Positions 42,093 through 50,915 of a stretch of 64,000 bases of DNA are shown one piece after another (positions within the stretch are counted from its first letter, which is position 1; each line of letters begins with the position of its first letter). The notes below the pieces were generated by a model. It searched no databases. It saw nothing but the letters and a program-made list of their open reading frames with translations, and was not told where the DNA came from. The position numbers and the translations under genes were made by a program. This stretch comes from Aeromicrobium massiliense JC14. GTDB lineage: Bacteria > Actinomycetota > Actinomycetes > Propionibacteriales > Nocardioidaceae. The stretch covers positions 302,386 to 366,385 of the forward strand of contig NZ_HE978638.1 of the NCBI RefSeq assembly GCF_000312105.1, in the 5' to 3' direction.

Positions 42093-42608
42093 ATGAAGTC
42101 GAGCCGTACGGACGTCCCCACGCGGGGCGTGCTGTTCGTGCACTCAGCGCCGTCCGCGCTCTGCCCCCACGTGGAGTGGGCAGCGGCCGGCGTCCTTGGC
42201 GCGCCCACGGACTGGGACTGGGTCGACCAGCCCGCCGAGTCCGGCAGCTACCGCGCCGAGCTCTCCTGGCAGGCGAAGGCCGGCACCGCCGCCGAGCTCG
42301 CCTCGGCCCTGCGCGGCTGGGAGCGCATCCGCTTCGAGGTCACCGAGGAGCCGACCGCCTCGACCGAGGGAGCGCGCTACTCGTACACGCCGGCGCTCGG
42401 CCTGTTCCACGCGCTCACGGGCCTGCACGGCGACGTGCTCATCCCCGAGGACCGCATCCGCGCGTTCATGGTGAAGGCCGCCCGCGGCGACGTGTCGATG
42501 GACCAGGCGCTCGAGGGCCTCCTGGGTGCCCGCTGGGACGCCGAGCTCGAGCCGTTCCGCCACGCCGGCGACGGTGCGCCGGTGCGCTGGCTGCACCAGG
42601 TGATCTGA
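42093..42608 (+). CDS. DUF3145 family protein
   Basis: 171-residue actinobacteria-specific DUF3145 protein (TRGVLFVHSAPSALCPHVEW at residues 10-29 is the family hallmark; WDWVDQPAESGSYRAELSW follows). Soluble; function unknown. Strong ribosome site AGGGAGG. Start supported by the promoter and family N-terminus. It ends seven bases from the stop of the convergent ACP-fusion gene. Confidence 0.9.
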   Translation: MKSSRTDVPTRGVLFVHSAPSALCPHVEWAAAGVLGAPTDWDWVDQPAESGSYRAELSWQAKAGTAAELASALRGWERIRFEVTEEPTASTEGARYSYTPALGLFHALTGLHGDVLIPEDRIRAFMVKAARGDVSMDQALEGLLGARWDAELEPFRHAGDGAPVRWLHQVI

Positions 42609-42614
42609 GGGCGG

Positions 42615-43427
42615 TCAGCCGACGGTGACCGTGGCGACCGGCGTCGCGGTGCGCGAGTCGCGGTCGAGCAGGCGGATCTGCCGCTGGCCGGTGCGCGTCG
42701 TGTAGATCTGCGTGCTGAAGCTGCCCTCGTCGTCGCTGACCTGCACGGTCACCGGGAAGTCGGTCCAGCCGCCGTCGCCGTCCTTGGTCTGCACCTGCAG
42801 CACCGCGTTGTCGTCGGCGGTCGGCAGGCGTCCGGACAGCGTCATGCGCTCGCCGGCCGAGACCTGGCGCGGGGTGATGCTCAGCTCGGGCTGCGGCTCG
42901 TCCTGCACGGGCGCGGTGGGGCTGGGCGTCTGCGTCGGCGTGGGGGCGGGGGTGGTCGGCGCGGCCGTGGTGGGCGACGCCTTCGGCACGTCCTGCGAGC
43001 CCAGGCCCATCACCTTGCCGACCGCGGCCAGGCCGAAGCCGCCGACCACGCCGATGACCAGGCCGACGCCGACGAAGCCCGCGGCGTACGAGACGGCCTT
43101 GCGCTTGCGCTGCTTGACCTCCTCGGGCGGGAGGCTCGGGTCGAGCAGCGGCGGCACCGCGAACGTCGTGCCGGACGTCGCAGGGGCAGGGGCGTCGTCG
43201 GAGACGGCGTCGGCGAGGTCCTGCACGGTGACGACGGCGTCGAGCCGGGCGTCCGGCACCGGACGTCCGAGCTGCTGGGCGGCCCCCTCGGCGATCTCGA
43301 CCAGGGCCAGGGAGTCGACGCCGAGGTCGCGCAGGCGCGCGTGCGGGACGACCGCCGACGGTTCGCAGTCGACGACCCGCACGATGATGTCCGTCAGCGC
43401 GCGGCTGACCTGGCTGTCGGAAGGCAC
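42615..43427 (-). CDS. membrane-anchored acyl-carrier-protein domain with extracytoplasmic Ig-like domain
   Basis: 270 residues in three parts. Residues about 1-80 form an acyl/peptidyl carrier domain: RDLGVDSLALVEIAEGAAQQ carries the Ser (DSL) that accepts 4'-phosphopantetheine. A membrane segment follows (about 112-138, VGLVIGVVGGFGLAAVG), then a Thr/Pro-rich linker (about 150-175) and a beta-rich Ig-like domain (about 178-270). The topology puts the carrier in the cytosol and the Ig domain outside. GTG start six bases after TAGGCT. The adjacent gene upstream is an Aur1-like PAP2 membrane protein, hinting at a lipid or cell-envelope role. I know no characterised protein with this architecture. 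Confidence 0.75.
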   Translation of the reverse strand: MPSDSQVSRALTDIIVRVVDCEPSAVVPHARLRDLGVDSLALVEIAEGAAQQLGRPVPDARLDAVVTVQDLADAVSDDAPAPATSGTTFAVPPLLDPSLPPEEVKQRKRKAVSYAAGFVGVGLVIGVVGGFGLAAVGKVMGLGSQDVPKASPTTAAPTTPAPTPTQTPSPTAPVQDEPQPELSITPRQVSAGERMTLSGRLPTADDNAVLQVQTKDGDGGWTDFPVTVQVSDDEGSFSTQIYTTRTGQRQIRLLDRDSRTATPVATVTVG

Positions 43428-43433
43428 GGGCTC

Positions 43434-43439
43434 AGCCTA
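43434..43439 (-). promoter_or_regulatory. -10 hexamer for the ACP-fusion gene, leaderless layout
   Basis: On the minus strand TAGGCT is followed by six bases and GTG at 43427. Confidence 0.5.
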
Positions 43440-43472
43440 CCGATCCCGCGCCGGGCGCGACGGGCGCCACGA

Positions 43473-44516
43473 TCACGCGGCCGGGCTCGGCTGCGGGTCC
43501 GGAGCGGGGTCCTTGCGCCGCCGGAAGAACGGCCGTCGTTGGCGGAAGTTGCCGGTGACCAGCGCGCCGATCGTGACCGACGCCCAGGCGATGAACGCGC
43601 CGGCGAAGTCGTCCAGGATGTAGTGCCAGCCGAAGTACAGCGTCGCGATGACGGTGAGCACGAAGTAGGCCCACGCGATGTAGCGCAGCGCCGGCTTGAG
43701 GCCGATGTGGTGGAAGAACAGGGCGGCCGTGAGGGTGACCGAGACGTGCAGCGACGCGAAGCCGGCGATGCCGTAGATCGTCTCGCCCGTGGGGTCGCTC
43801 TTGAAGATGACGCCGTTCTTGAACAGGCTCTGCTGCAGCGCCGTGACGCCGGTGTCGGGCAGGTCCAGGAACATCGACGGCTGCGCGAACGCCGGGCCGA
43901 GCGTCGGGAAGATGTAGTAGCTGACCGTGCCCAGCACCCAGTTCAGGCACAGCGCGGTGGCGTACCAGGCGCCGATCGACACGTCGCGGTTCAGCACCAG
44001 GAACGCCGCCAGGGTGACCGGGATGAGCGGCAGGTACGAGACGTAGACGAACGCCAGCACCTGGGCCATGACGGTCGTGCCGAGCACGGCGTGCAGCAGC
44101 TCGGCCGGGTTGTTGCCGAACGCCAGCCAGTGGTCGATGCGCAGGAAGTCGGTGTCGTAGATGACGTCCTCGCGGATCAGCGGCAGCAGGCTCTTGAGGT
44201 TGCGGTAGCCGACGTAGCTGACGTAGAAGCACAGCAGGCCGGTCGCGATGTAGCCCGCGCGGCGCCAGGTCCACTCCTCGCGCACGATCGTGCGCATGCC
44301 GCCCCAGAAGCCCTTGAGCCCGAAGCGCTTGAGCGCCTGCGGGACGATCCCGATCGCGAAGAACCCCAGGCCCATCACCGGCAGGCGGACGTAGGCCGGA
44401 CCGAGGAATCCCTCGGGGTCCTTGAGCGTGACGTCCAGCGCCAGGGTGGCCACGATCGCCGTCGCTCCGGTGATGAGGGACAGCACGACGGCAAAGGTGT
44501 AGGGCCAACGACGCAT
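43473..44516 (-). CDS. PAP2-superfamily membrane protein, Aur1/inositolphosphotransferase-like
   Basis: 347-residue integral membrane protein with about nine helices. PAP2 motifs are GFASLHVSVTL and GWHYILDDFAGAF (catalytic His and Asp), in the spacing of the Aur1/IPC-synthase-like group rather than simple soluble phosphatases. Probably transfers or hydrolyses phosphate on a lipid or polyprenyl substrate at the membrane. ATG 44516 is preferred over the ATG at 44525 because TAGGAT, its -10, overlaps the latter. The ACP-fusion gene follows after 45 bases. Confidence 0.82.
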   Translation of the reverse strand: MRRWPYTFAVVLSLITGATAIVATLALDVTLKDPEGFLGPAYVRLPVMGLGFFAIGIVPQALKRFGLKGFWGGMRTIVREEWTWRRAGYIATGLLCFYVSYVGYRNLKSLLPLIREDVIYDTDFLRIDHWLAFGNNPAELLHAVLGTTVMAQVLAFVYVSYLPLIPVTLAAFLVLNRDVSIGAWYATALCLNWVLGTVSYYIFPTLGPAFAQPSMFLDLPDTGVTALQQSLFKNGVIFKSDPTGETIYGIAGFASLHVSVTLTAALFFHHIGLKPALRYIAWAYFVLTVIATLYFGWHYILDDFAGAFIAWASVTIGALVTGNFRQRRPFFRRRKDPAPDPQPSPAA

Positions 44517-44523
44517 GGGCGAC

Positions 44524-44529
44524 ATCCTA
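44524..44529 (-). promoter_or_regulatory. -10 hexamer for the PAP2 gene, leaderless layout
   Basis: Minus strand TAGGAT, seven bases, ATG 44516. Confidence 0.55.
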
Positions 44530-44562
44530 GCGACGGCACGCTGAGGAGTTCCTGAGGACGGC

Positions 44563-44596
44563 GACGGCCCCCGCTCCTGTGGGAGCGGGGGCCGTC
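44563..44596 (-). terminator. Terminator of aceE
   Basis: 15-bp perfect stem (44563-44577 with 44582-44596) and 4-base loop, 14 bases downstream of the aceE stop. It insulates the PAP2 promoter. Confidence 0.85.
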
Positions 44597-44610
44597 GGGA
44601 CGCGCCTGGG

Positions 44611-47370
44611 TCAGGCGTCGCCGCCCTCCTGCGGGACGCCGGCGACCGCGGTCGGGTCGTCGATGCGGAAGCGGTTGAACGCCTCGCTGACGCGCTCGCG
44701 CGGCACCTCGTCGCGCTGGGCCAGGCTCTGCAGCACGCCGACCACGATCGACTCGGCGTCGATCTGGAAGTAGCGCCGCGCCGCCGCGCGGGTGTCGGCG
44801 AAGCCGAAGCCGTCCGCGCCGAGCGACTGCCAGGCGCCGGGCACCCAGCGGGCGATCTGGTCGGGCACCGCACGCATGTAGTCGCTGACGCCGAGCGTGA
44901 CCGCGTCGGAGTCGAGCAGCTTCTGCGTGATGTAGGGCACGCGCTGGTACTCGCCCGGGTGGTTGAGGTTCCAGCGCTCGACCTCCTCGGCGTCGCGGGC
45001 CAGCTCGTTCCACGACGTGACCGACCACACGTCGGCGCGGACGCCGTAGTCGTCGGCCAGGACCTGCTGGGCCTTGAGCGCCCACGGCACCGAGACGCCG
45101 GACGCCATGATGCGCGCCCGCGGTCCCTCGCCGCCCTCGGCGGGCTTGTACAGGTAGGCGCCGCGCAGGATGCCGTCCACGTCGACGTCCTGCGGCTCGG
45201 CCGGCTGGACGATCGGCTCGTTGTAGACCGTCATGTAGTAGATGACGTCCTCGCCCTGCGGGTGGGCGTCGCTCGTGCCGTACATGCGCTGCATGCCGTT
45301 CTGCACGATGTGGCTGATCTCGAAGCCGAACGCGGGGTCGTAGTGCACGACCGCCGGGTTCGTCCGCGCGATGAGCGGGGAGTGGCCGTCGGCGTGCTGC
45401 AGGCCCTCGCCGGTCAGCGTCGTGCGGCCGGCGGTGGCGCCGATGAGGAAGCCGCGCGAGAGCTGGTCGGCCATCGCCCAGATCGAGTCGGCGGTCCGCT
45501 GGAAGCCGAACATCGAGTAGAACAGGTAGACCGGGATCATCGGCTCGCCGTGCGTGGAGTACGCCGAGCCCGCCGCGATCGCCGACGCCATGGCGCCGGC
45601 CTCGCTGATGCCCTCGTGGAGCAGCTGGCCCTGCTGGGACTCCTTGTAGGCGAGCAGCAGCTTGCGGTCGACCGACTCGTACTGCTGGCCCGACGGGTTG
45701 TAGATCTTCGCCGACGGGAACATCGAGTCCATGCCGAACGTGCGGTACTCGTCCGGCGCGATCGGGACGACCCGCTTGCCGATCTCGGGGTCCTTCATGA
45801 GGTCGCGCAGCAGCCGGACGAACGCCATGGTGGTGGCGATCTCCTGCTTGCCCGAGCCCTTCTTCAGCTCGCCGTAGAGCTCGTCGGCCGGCAGCTTGAC
45901 GCCGGTGGCCAGCACGCGGCGCTCGGGCACCGAGCCGCCCAGCGCCTCGCGGCGGGCCATCATGTACTGGATCTCGTCGCTGTCGGCGCCCGGGTGGTAG
46001 AACGGCGCGATCTCGGAGGCGTCGATCGCCTCGTCGGTCACGGGGATCTTCAGCTTGTCGCGGAAGCCCTTGAGGTCGTTCTTGGTGAGCTTCTTCATCT
46101 GGTGCGTGGCGTTGCGGCCCATGAAGGAGTCCAGCAGCCAGCCCTTGACCGTGTGGGCCAGGATCACCGTCGGCTGACCGGTGTGCTTGGTCGCCGCGTC
46201 GAAGGCCGCGTAGACCTTGCGGTAGTCGTGGCCGCCGCGGGGGAGGCGCTCGATGTCCTCGTCCGACAGGTGCTCGACGAGCTTGCGCAGACGCGGGTCG
46301 GGACCGAAGAAGTTCTCGCGGTTGTACGCGCCGGTCTCGACCGACAGCGTCTGGAACTCGCCGTCCGGGGTGCGGTTCATCTGGTTGACCAGGACGCCGT
46401 CGACGTCGCGGGCCAGCAGGTCGTCCCACTGACGGCCCCAGACGACCTTGATGACGTTCCAGCCGGCGCCGCGGAAGAACGACTCCAGCTCCTGGATGAC
46501 CTTGCCGTTGCCGCGCACGGGCCCGTCGAGCTGCTGCAGGTTGCAGTTGATGACGAACGTGAGGTTGTCCAGCTCCTCGCGGGCCGCCAGCGCGATCGCG
46601 CCCAGCGACTCCGGCTCGCCCATCTCGCCGTCGCCCAGGAACGTCCAGACGTGCTGCTGGCTGGTGTCCTTGATGCCGCGGTGGTGCAGGTAGCGGTTGA
46701 ACCGCGCCTGGTAGATCGAGTTGATCGCCGCCAGGCCCATGGAGACCGTGGGGAACTCCCAGTAGTTGCTCATCAGGCGCGGGTGCGGGTACGACGACAG
46801 GCCCTGGCCGGCGCCGTGCGAGTGCTCCTGGCGGAACCGGTCGAGCTGGGTCTCGGTGAGACGTCCCTCCAGGTACGAGCGCGCGTACACGCCCGGGGCC
46901 GCGTGGCCCTGGAAGTAGATCTGGTCGCCGCCGCCGGGGTGGTCCTTGCCCTTGAAGAAGTGGTTGAAGCCGACCTCGTACAGGCTCGCCGCCGACTGGT
47001 ACGTGGCGATGTGGCCACCGACGCCCAGGCCGGGGCGGTTCGCGCGCGACACCATGACCGCCGCGTTCCAGCGGATGAAGGAGCGGATGCGTCGCTCGAT
47101 GTCCTCGTTGCCGGGGAACCACGGCTCGCGCTCGGGCGGGATGGTGTTGATGTAGTCGGTGCTGCGCAGCGCCGGCACGCCGACGTTCTGCTCACGGGCA
47201 CGCTCCAGCAGGCGGAGCATGACGTAGCGGGCGCGCTCGCGGCCGTTCGTGTCGATCATGTCGTCCAGCGAGGCAACCCACTCGTTGGTCTCGTCGGGAT
47301 CGATGTCAGGCAGCTGCGTGGGCAGGCCCTCGTGGATGACCGGGGTGCGGTCCGAGCCGGATTGCGGCAT
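44611..47370 (-). CDS. aceE: pyruvate dehydrogenase E1 component, homodimeric
   Basis: 919-residue thiamine-diphosphate enzyme that decarboxylates pyruvate and acetylates the lipoyl E2. Features: [20 protein letters not shown] and [19 protein letters not shown] at the N-terminal substrate region, the ThDP motif [15 protein letters not shown]...[11 protein letters not shown], and the pyrimidine/C-terminal domains. Length matches actinobacterial AceE. ATG 47370 has AGGAGA seven bases upstream; 16 extra codons upstream are not conserved. Divergent from DUF3052-ahpE, the usual actinobacterial order. E2 and E3 genes are not in this window. Confidence 0.96.
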   Translation of the reverse strand: MPQSGSDRTPVIHEGLPTQLPDIDPDETNEWVASLDDMIDTNGRERARYVMLRLLERAREQNVGVPALRSTDYINTIPPEREPWFPGNEDIERRIRSFIRWNAAVMVSRANRPGLGVGGHIATYQSAASLYEVGFNHFFKGKDHPGGGDQIYFQGHAAPGVYARSYLEGRLTETQLDRFRQEHSHGAGQGLSSYPHPRLMSNYWEFPTVSMGLAAINSIYQARFNRYLHHRGIKDTSQQHVWTFLGDGEMGEPESLGAIALAAREELDNLTFVINCNLQQLDGPVRGNGKVIQELESFFRGAGWNVIKVVWGRQWDDLLARDVDGVLVNQMNRTPDGEFQTLSVETGAYNRENFFGPDPRLRKLVEHLSDEDIERLPRGGHDYRKVYAAFDAATKHTGQPTVILAHTVKGWLLDSFMGRNATHQMKKLTKNDLKGFRDKLKIPVTDEAIDASEIAPFYHPGADSDEIQYMMARREALGGSVPERRVLATGVKLPADELYGELKKGSGKQEIATTMAFVRLLRDLMKDPEIGKRVVPIAPDEYRTFGMDSMFPSAKIYNPSGQQYESVDRKLLLAYKESQQGQLLHEGISEAGAMASAIAAGSAYSTHGEPMIPVYLFYSMFGFQRTADSIWAMADQLSRGFLIGATAGRTTLTGEGLQHADGHSPLIARTNPAVVHYDPAFGFEISHIVQNGMQRMYGTSDAHPQGEDVIYYMTVYNEPIVQPAEPQDVDVDGILRGAYLYKPAEGGEGPRARIMASGVSVPWALKAQQVLADDYGVRADVWSVTSWNELARDAEEVERWNLNHPGEYQRVPYITQKLLDSDAVTLGVSDYMRAVPDQIARWVPGAWQSLGADGFGFADTRAAARRYFQIDAESIVVGVLQSLAQRDEVPRERVSEAFNRFRIDDPTAVAGVPQEGGDA

Positions 47371-47423
47371 TAGATCTCCTGAAAGTCTCGTGGACGTGTC
47401 CATCATTCCACGCGACATTCGCT

Positions 47424-47466
47424 AGGGTGAGACCGGCGAGGGGGTCCGAAACCGTACTCGCGAGTA
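47424..47466. promoter_or_regulatory. aceE/DUF3052 intergenic regulatory region with 12-bp palindrome
   Basis: TAGGGT (47424-47429) is a plus-strand -10 candidate for DUF3052. TACTCGCGAGTA (47455-47466) is a perfect palindrome, flanked by further GTAC boxes, between two divergent genes, and is a plausible TetR-type operator. Confidence 0.45.
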
Positions 47467-47503
47467 GGAAATTCGGTACGAAAGGACGCCTGAGGAGGCA
47501 CCG

Positions 47504-47890
47504 TTGGACGCGGCTCGACTGGGCTTCAAGCCCGGAACCGTCATCCAGGAGCTCGGCTGGGACGAGGACGTCGACGACGACCTGCGCTCGGCCATCGAGA
47601 AGCATGTCGGTGCTGAGCTCGTCGATGGGGAGTACGGCGACGTCGTCGACGGGGTGATCCTGTGGTGGCGCGACGGCGACGACGACCTCGTCGACTCGCT
47701 CGTCGACACGCTGCAGGACCTGGTCGAGGGCGGCACGATCTGGCTCTTCACCCCCAAGGTCGGGCAGACCGGCTACGTCCCGGGGGCCGACATCGCCGAG
47801 GCCGCTCCGGTCGCCGGCCTGTCGACCACCACGACGTCGTCGACCGGCACCGACTGGGCCGTGACCCGGCTGACCTCGCAGAAGCGCTAG
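47504..47890 (+). CDS. DUF3052 family protein
   Basis: 128-residue DUF3052 protein, starting with TTG ([20 protein letters not shown]). The family signature [17 protein letters not shown] and [17 protein letters not shown] is clear. Function unknown; acidic and soluble with a Thr/Ser-rich segment near residue 110. GAGGAGG sits eight bases upstream, supporting the TTG start. Conserved location between aceE and ahpE/bcp in actinobacteria. Confidence 0.9.
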   Translation: MDAARLGFKPGTVIQELGWDEDVDDDLRSAIEKHVGAELVDGEYGDVVDGVILWWRDGDDDLVDSLVDTLQDLVEGGTIWLFTPKVGQTGYVPGADIAEAAPVAGLSTTTTSSTGTDWAVTRLTSQKR

Positions 47891-47934
47891 ACCCACCGGG
47901 TGCCGAGGTCGTGGTGAGGGAGTAGAAACGCCTC

Positions 47935-48396
47935 ATGACGATCGAGATCGGCGACCTCGCACCCGACTTCACGCTCAAGAACCAGCACGGGGAGCCCATC
48001 ACGCTCTCCGAGCTGGTGACCGACGGGCCCGTCGTGGTCGTGTTCTTCCCGTTCGCCTTCACCGGCGTCTGCACGGGCGAGATGTGCGAGATCCGCGACA
48101 ACCTCGGCGACCTCGAGGACGTCGGTGCCCAGGTCGTGGCGATCTCGTGCGACTCCACCGCGACCCTGCGGACGTTCGCCGACACCGAGAGCCTGAACTT
48201 CCCGCTGCTGAGCGACTTCTGGCCGCACGGCGCGACGGCCCAGGCGTACGGCGTGTTCAACGACGTCACCGGGTCGGCGCTGCGCGGCACGTTCGTGGTC
48301 GATCCCGAGCGCGTCGTGCGCTGGAAGATCGAGAACGGCATGCCCGACGCGCGCAGCTTCGAGGACTACCGCGTGGCGCTCTCGGGCACCGCCTGA
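47935..48396 (+). CDS. ahpE: AhpE-type peroxiredoxin with extra resolving-type cysteine
   Basis: 153-residue peroxiredoxin that reduces peroxides. The peroxidatic Cys46 is in [16 protein letters not shown], and [12 protein letters not shown] (about 86-97) is characteristic of actinobacterial AhpE. A second cysteine, Cys51, has the Cys+5 spacing of atypical 2-Cys BCP proteins, whereas one-Cys AhpE lacks it. It lies 44 bases after DUF3052 and probably shares its transcript, which ends at a strong hairpin (48452-48489). Confidence 0.88.
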   Translation: MTIEIGDLAPDFTLKNQHGEPITLSELVTDGPVVVVFFPFAFTGVCTGEMCEIRDNLGDLEDVGAQVVAISCDSTATLRTFADTESLNFPLLSDFWPHGATAQAYGVFNDVTGSALRGTFVVDPERVVRWKIENGMPDARSFEDYRVALSGTA

Positions 48397-48451
48397 GGAA
48401 ACTTCCGCAAAACCAGTGCACGCGTGTACGCGATGCGCTTACATGGACGTG

Positions 48452-48489
48452 CTGCGGCCGCTGGGGACCCGAGACCCCGGCGGTCGCAG
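48452..48489 (+). terminator. Terminator of DUF3052-ahpE
   Basis: 15-bp stem (48452-48466 with 48475-48489; two G-U pairs), loop of eight, followed by TCTCTTT. Confidence 0.8.
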
Positions 48490-48525
48490 TCTCTTTCCTC
48501 GGTCCGCCGCGCCGTCGTGCTGCGG

Positions 48526-48531
48526 TAGTCT
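48526..48531 (+). promoter_or_regulatory. -10 hexamer of tRNA-Val
   Basis: TAGTCT, with transcription expected to start about six bases before the mature tRNA at 48544. Confidence 0.5.
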
Positions 48532-48543
48532 GTGCCGCTGACC

Positions 48544-48617
48544 GGGCGAATAGCTCAGCTGGTCAGAGCATCCGGCTTACACCCGGAAGGTCGGGGGTTC
48601 GAGACCCTCTTCGCCCA
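48544..48617 (+). tRNA. tRNA-Val (anticodon TAC)
   Basis: Acceptor GGGCGAA/TTCGCCC, anticodon stem TCCGG/CCGGA with loop CTTACAC giving TAC, T loop TTCGAGA. Discriminator A; CCA not encoded. Confidence 0.95.
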
Positions 48618-48674
48618 CCGCACGCGTGTGGACGCCGCCCCGGGTCCGTCGGACTCGGCTGTCACGATGGCTCG

Positions 48675-50768
48675 GTGACCACGACCGCCGATGCCGCCCT
48701 CGCCACCCTGCGCCGCCTGACCGGGCGCGACGACGCCGTCTTCCACCCCGGCCAGCTCGAGGCGATCACCGCGCTGGTCGACGAGCAACGCCGCTCGCTG
48801 GTCGTGCAGCGCACCGGCTGGGGCAAGTCGGCGGTCTACTTCATCGCCACGAGCCTGCTGCGCGAGCGCGGTGCCGGCCCGACGCTGCTCGTCTCGCCGC
48901 TGCTGGCCCTCATGCGCGACCAGGTCTCGGCCGCCGAGCGGGCGGGCGTCCGCGCGGTGTCGATCAGCTCGGCGAACGCGCACGAGTGGGACGAGGTGCG
49001 CGGCCGGCTGGCCGCCGACGACGTCGACGTGCTGCTCGTGTCGCCCGAGCGGCTCAACAACCCGCAGTTCCGTGAGGAGCAGCTGCCCGAGCTCGTCGCC
49101 CGCATGGGCCTGCTCGTGGTCGACGAGGCGCACTGCATCTCCGACTGGGGCCACGACTTCCGGCCCGACTACCGCCGCCTGCGCGACCTCATCGGCACGC
49201 TGGGGGAGAAGGTGCCGGTGCTGGCGACCACGGCTACCGCGAACGCCCGCGTGGTCGCCGACGTCGCCGAGCAGCTCGGCGGCGACGTGCTGACCCTGCG
49301 TGGGTCGCTGGCCCGCGACTCGCTGCGCCTGGGCTGCCTCGTGCTGCCCACCGCGCGCGACCGGCTCGGCTGGCTCGTCACCCACCTCAAGGACCTGCCG
49401 GGCAGCGGCATCGTCTACGCGCTCACCGTCTCGGCGGCCGAGGACACCGCCCGGCTGCTGGCCGAGGCCGGCTACCCGGTCAAGGCGTACACCGGGCGCA
49501 CCGACCCCGAGGAGCGCGAGGCGCTCGAGCGCGCGCTCAAGAACGACGAGGTGAAGGCGCTCGTGGCCACGTCCGCGCTGGGCATGGGGTTCGACGCGCC
49601 CCGGCTCGGCTTCATCGTCAACCTGGGCGCGCCCTCGTCCCCGGTGGCGTACTACCAGCAGGTCGGCCGTGCCGGCCGCGGCACCGACCACGCCGACGTC
49701 CTGCTGCTGCCGGGGCCCGAGGACACCGACATCTGGCAGTACTTCGCCACCGCGTCGATGCCCGACCCGGTGAAGGCGCAGGCGGTCATCGCGGCGCTGG
49801 GCGACGAGCCGCTGTCCACCCCGGCGCTCGAGACCCGGGTCGACGTCAAGCGGTCCTCGCTGGAGCTGCTGCTCAAGGTGCTCGACGTCGACGGCGCGGT
49901 GCGCCGGGTGCGCGGCGGCTGGGTCTCCACCGGCGTCCCGTGGACGTACGACGCCGAGCGCTACGAGCGCATCGCCGCCGCCCGCCAGGCGGAGCAGCAG
50001 GCGATGCTCGCGTACGAGCGGGCCACGACGTGCCGCATGGAGATCCTGCAGCGCGACCTCGACGACCCGAGTGCGGTGCCGTGCGGGCGCTGCGACGTGT
50101 GCGCCGGCACCTGGTACCCGACCGACGTGGCCGCCGACGCCGCGGCGTCCGCCTCGGGCACCCTCGACAAGGTGGGCGTGCCGGTCGAGCCGCGCGGCCA
50201 GTGGCCGACCGGCGCGACGCGACTGGGCGTCGAGGCCAAGGGGCGCCTGTCGCCCGACGAGAAGGCCGAGACCGGACGCGTCGTCGCCCGCCTCACCGAC
50301 CTCGGCTGGGGCGGCACGCTGCGCACCCTGCTGGCTGCGGGAGCGCCAGACCAGCCGGTCACCGACGAGCTGCTCGGCGGCGTCGTGCGGGTGCTGCGCG
50401 ACTGGGACTGGCAGCAGCGTCCGGCCGGCGTCGTGGCCATGCCGTCGCTGCACCGTCCCGAGCTCGTCGCGTCCACCGCGGCCGGCATCGCCCGGCTCGG
50501 CCGGCTGCCGCTGCTCGGCACGCTCGACGCCGACCCGGCCATGCCGGTGCCGGGCCCCGGCGGCAACAGCGCCTACCGGCTCGCGTCGGTGTGGGGACGT
50601 TTCTCGGTCGGTCCCGAGCTGGGGCAGGCACTGGGGTCCGTCACCGGGCCCGTGCTGCTGGTCGACGACCTCGTCGACAGCCGCTGGACGCTGACCGTCG
50701 CCGCCCGCGAGCTGCGCCGGGCAGGCGCGTCCGCGGTGCTGCCGTTCGCCCTCGCCTCCGTCGCCTGA
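48675..50768 (+). CDS. RecQ-family DNA helicase fused to a phosphoribosyltransferase-like domain
   Basis: 697 residues. N-terminal superfamily 2 helicase: Walker [29 protein letters not shown] for motif II and the RecQ aromatic loop, TATANARV, and QVGRAGRG for motif VI. A RecQ zinc-binding subdomain follows (Cys in TTCRMEI, CGRCDVC). The last 120 residues resemble a PRTase/ComF fold with the PRPP loop-like [18 protein letters not shown]. The catalytic Asp pair of PRTases is present but the usual TTG is replaced by SRW. GTG 48675 is chosen at the start of similarity; the longer frame crosses tRNA-Val. A palindromic repeat follows the gene. Confidence 0.88.
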   Translation: MTTTADAALATLRRLTGRDDAVFHPGQLEAITALVDEQRRSLVVQRTGWGKSAVYFIATSLLRERGAGPTLLVSPLLALMRDQVSAAERAGVRAVSISSANAHEWDEVRGRLAADDVDVLLVSPERLNNPQFREEQLPELVARMGLLVVDEAHCISDWGHDFRPDYRRLRDLIGTLGEKVPVLATTATANARVVADVAEQLGGDVLTLRGSLARDSLRLGCLVLPTARDRLGWLVTHLKDLPGSGIVYALTVSAAEDTARLLAEAGYPVKAYTGRTDPEEREALERALKNDEVKALVATSALGMGFDAPRLGFIVNLGAPSSPVAYYQQVGRAGRGTDHADVLLLPGPEDTDIWQYFATASMPDPVKAQAVIAALGDEPLSTPALETRVDVKRSSLELLLKVLDVDGAVRRVRGGWVSTGVPWTYDAERYERIAAARQAEQQAMLAYERATTCRMEILQRDLDDPSAVPCGRCDVCAGTWYPTDVAADAAASASGTLDKVGVPVEPRGQWPTGATRLGVEAKGRLSPDEKAETGRVVARLTDLGWGGTLRTLLAAGAPDQPVTDELLGGVVRVLRDWDWQQRPAGVVAMPSLHRPELVASTAAGIARLGRLPLLGTLDADPAMPVPGPGGNSAYRLASVWGRFSVGPELGQALGSVTGPVLLVDDLVDSRWTLTVAARELRRAGASAVLPFALASVA

Positions 50769-50800
50769 CCGGGCCCACCAGGCGAGCCGGGTCGCCTTCG

Positions 50801-50864
50801 CGCTAAGTGTGACGTTCCGGGGGTCGACACGCCGGGGCCAAGCCCCGAGACGTCACACTCAGCG
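50801..50864. repeat. Palindromic repeat element, copy 2
   Basis: 64-nt element downstream of the RecQ-like gene. Arms 50801-50814 and 50851-50864 are imperfectly complementary; an inner perfect hairpin CGGGGC-CAA-GCCCCG spans 50833-50847. It matches the reverse complement of copy 1 at 12232-12294. Confidence 0.75.
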
Positions 50865-50903
50865 GGGACGGGCGCACGCACCTGCGCGAGGATGCCGGCT
50901 CAC

Positions 50904-50909
50904 TAGAGT
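50904..50909 (+). promoter_or_regulatory. -10 hexamer for the Nif3-like operon, leaderless layout
   Basis: TAGAGT, six bases, ATG 50916. Confidence 0.55.
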
Positions 50910-50915
50910 GACGCC

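Noticed and set aside
39118-42096. 992-residue open frame on the plus strand
   Set aside because: It is antisense to the PP2C regulator gene and crosses the DinB gene out of frame. The translation is Arg/Ala/Gly-rich low-complexity typical of GC-rich shadow frames, whereas the PP2C and DinB proteins show clear motifs.
44514-44525. ATG at 44525 as start of the PAP2 protein
   Set aside because: It overlaps the TAGGAT -10 hexamer, so it would not be on the transcript; 44516 is better.
44959-47373. 804-residue plus-strand open frame
   Set aside because: Antisense to aceE, which is unambiguous by length and ThDP motifs.
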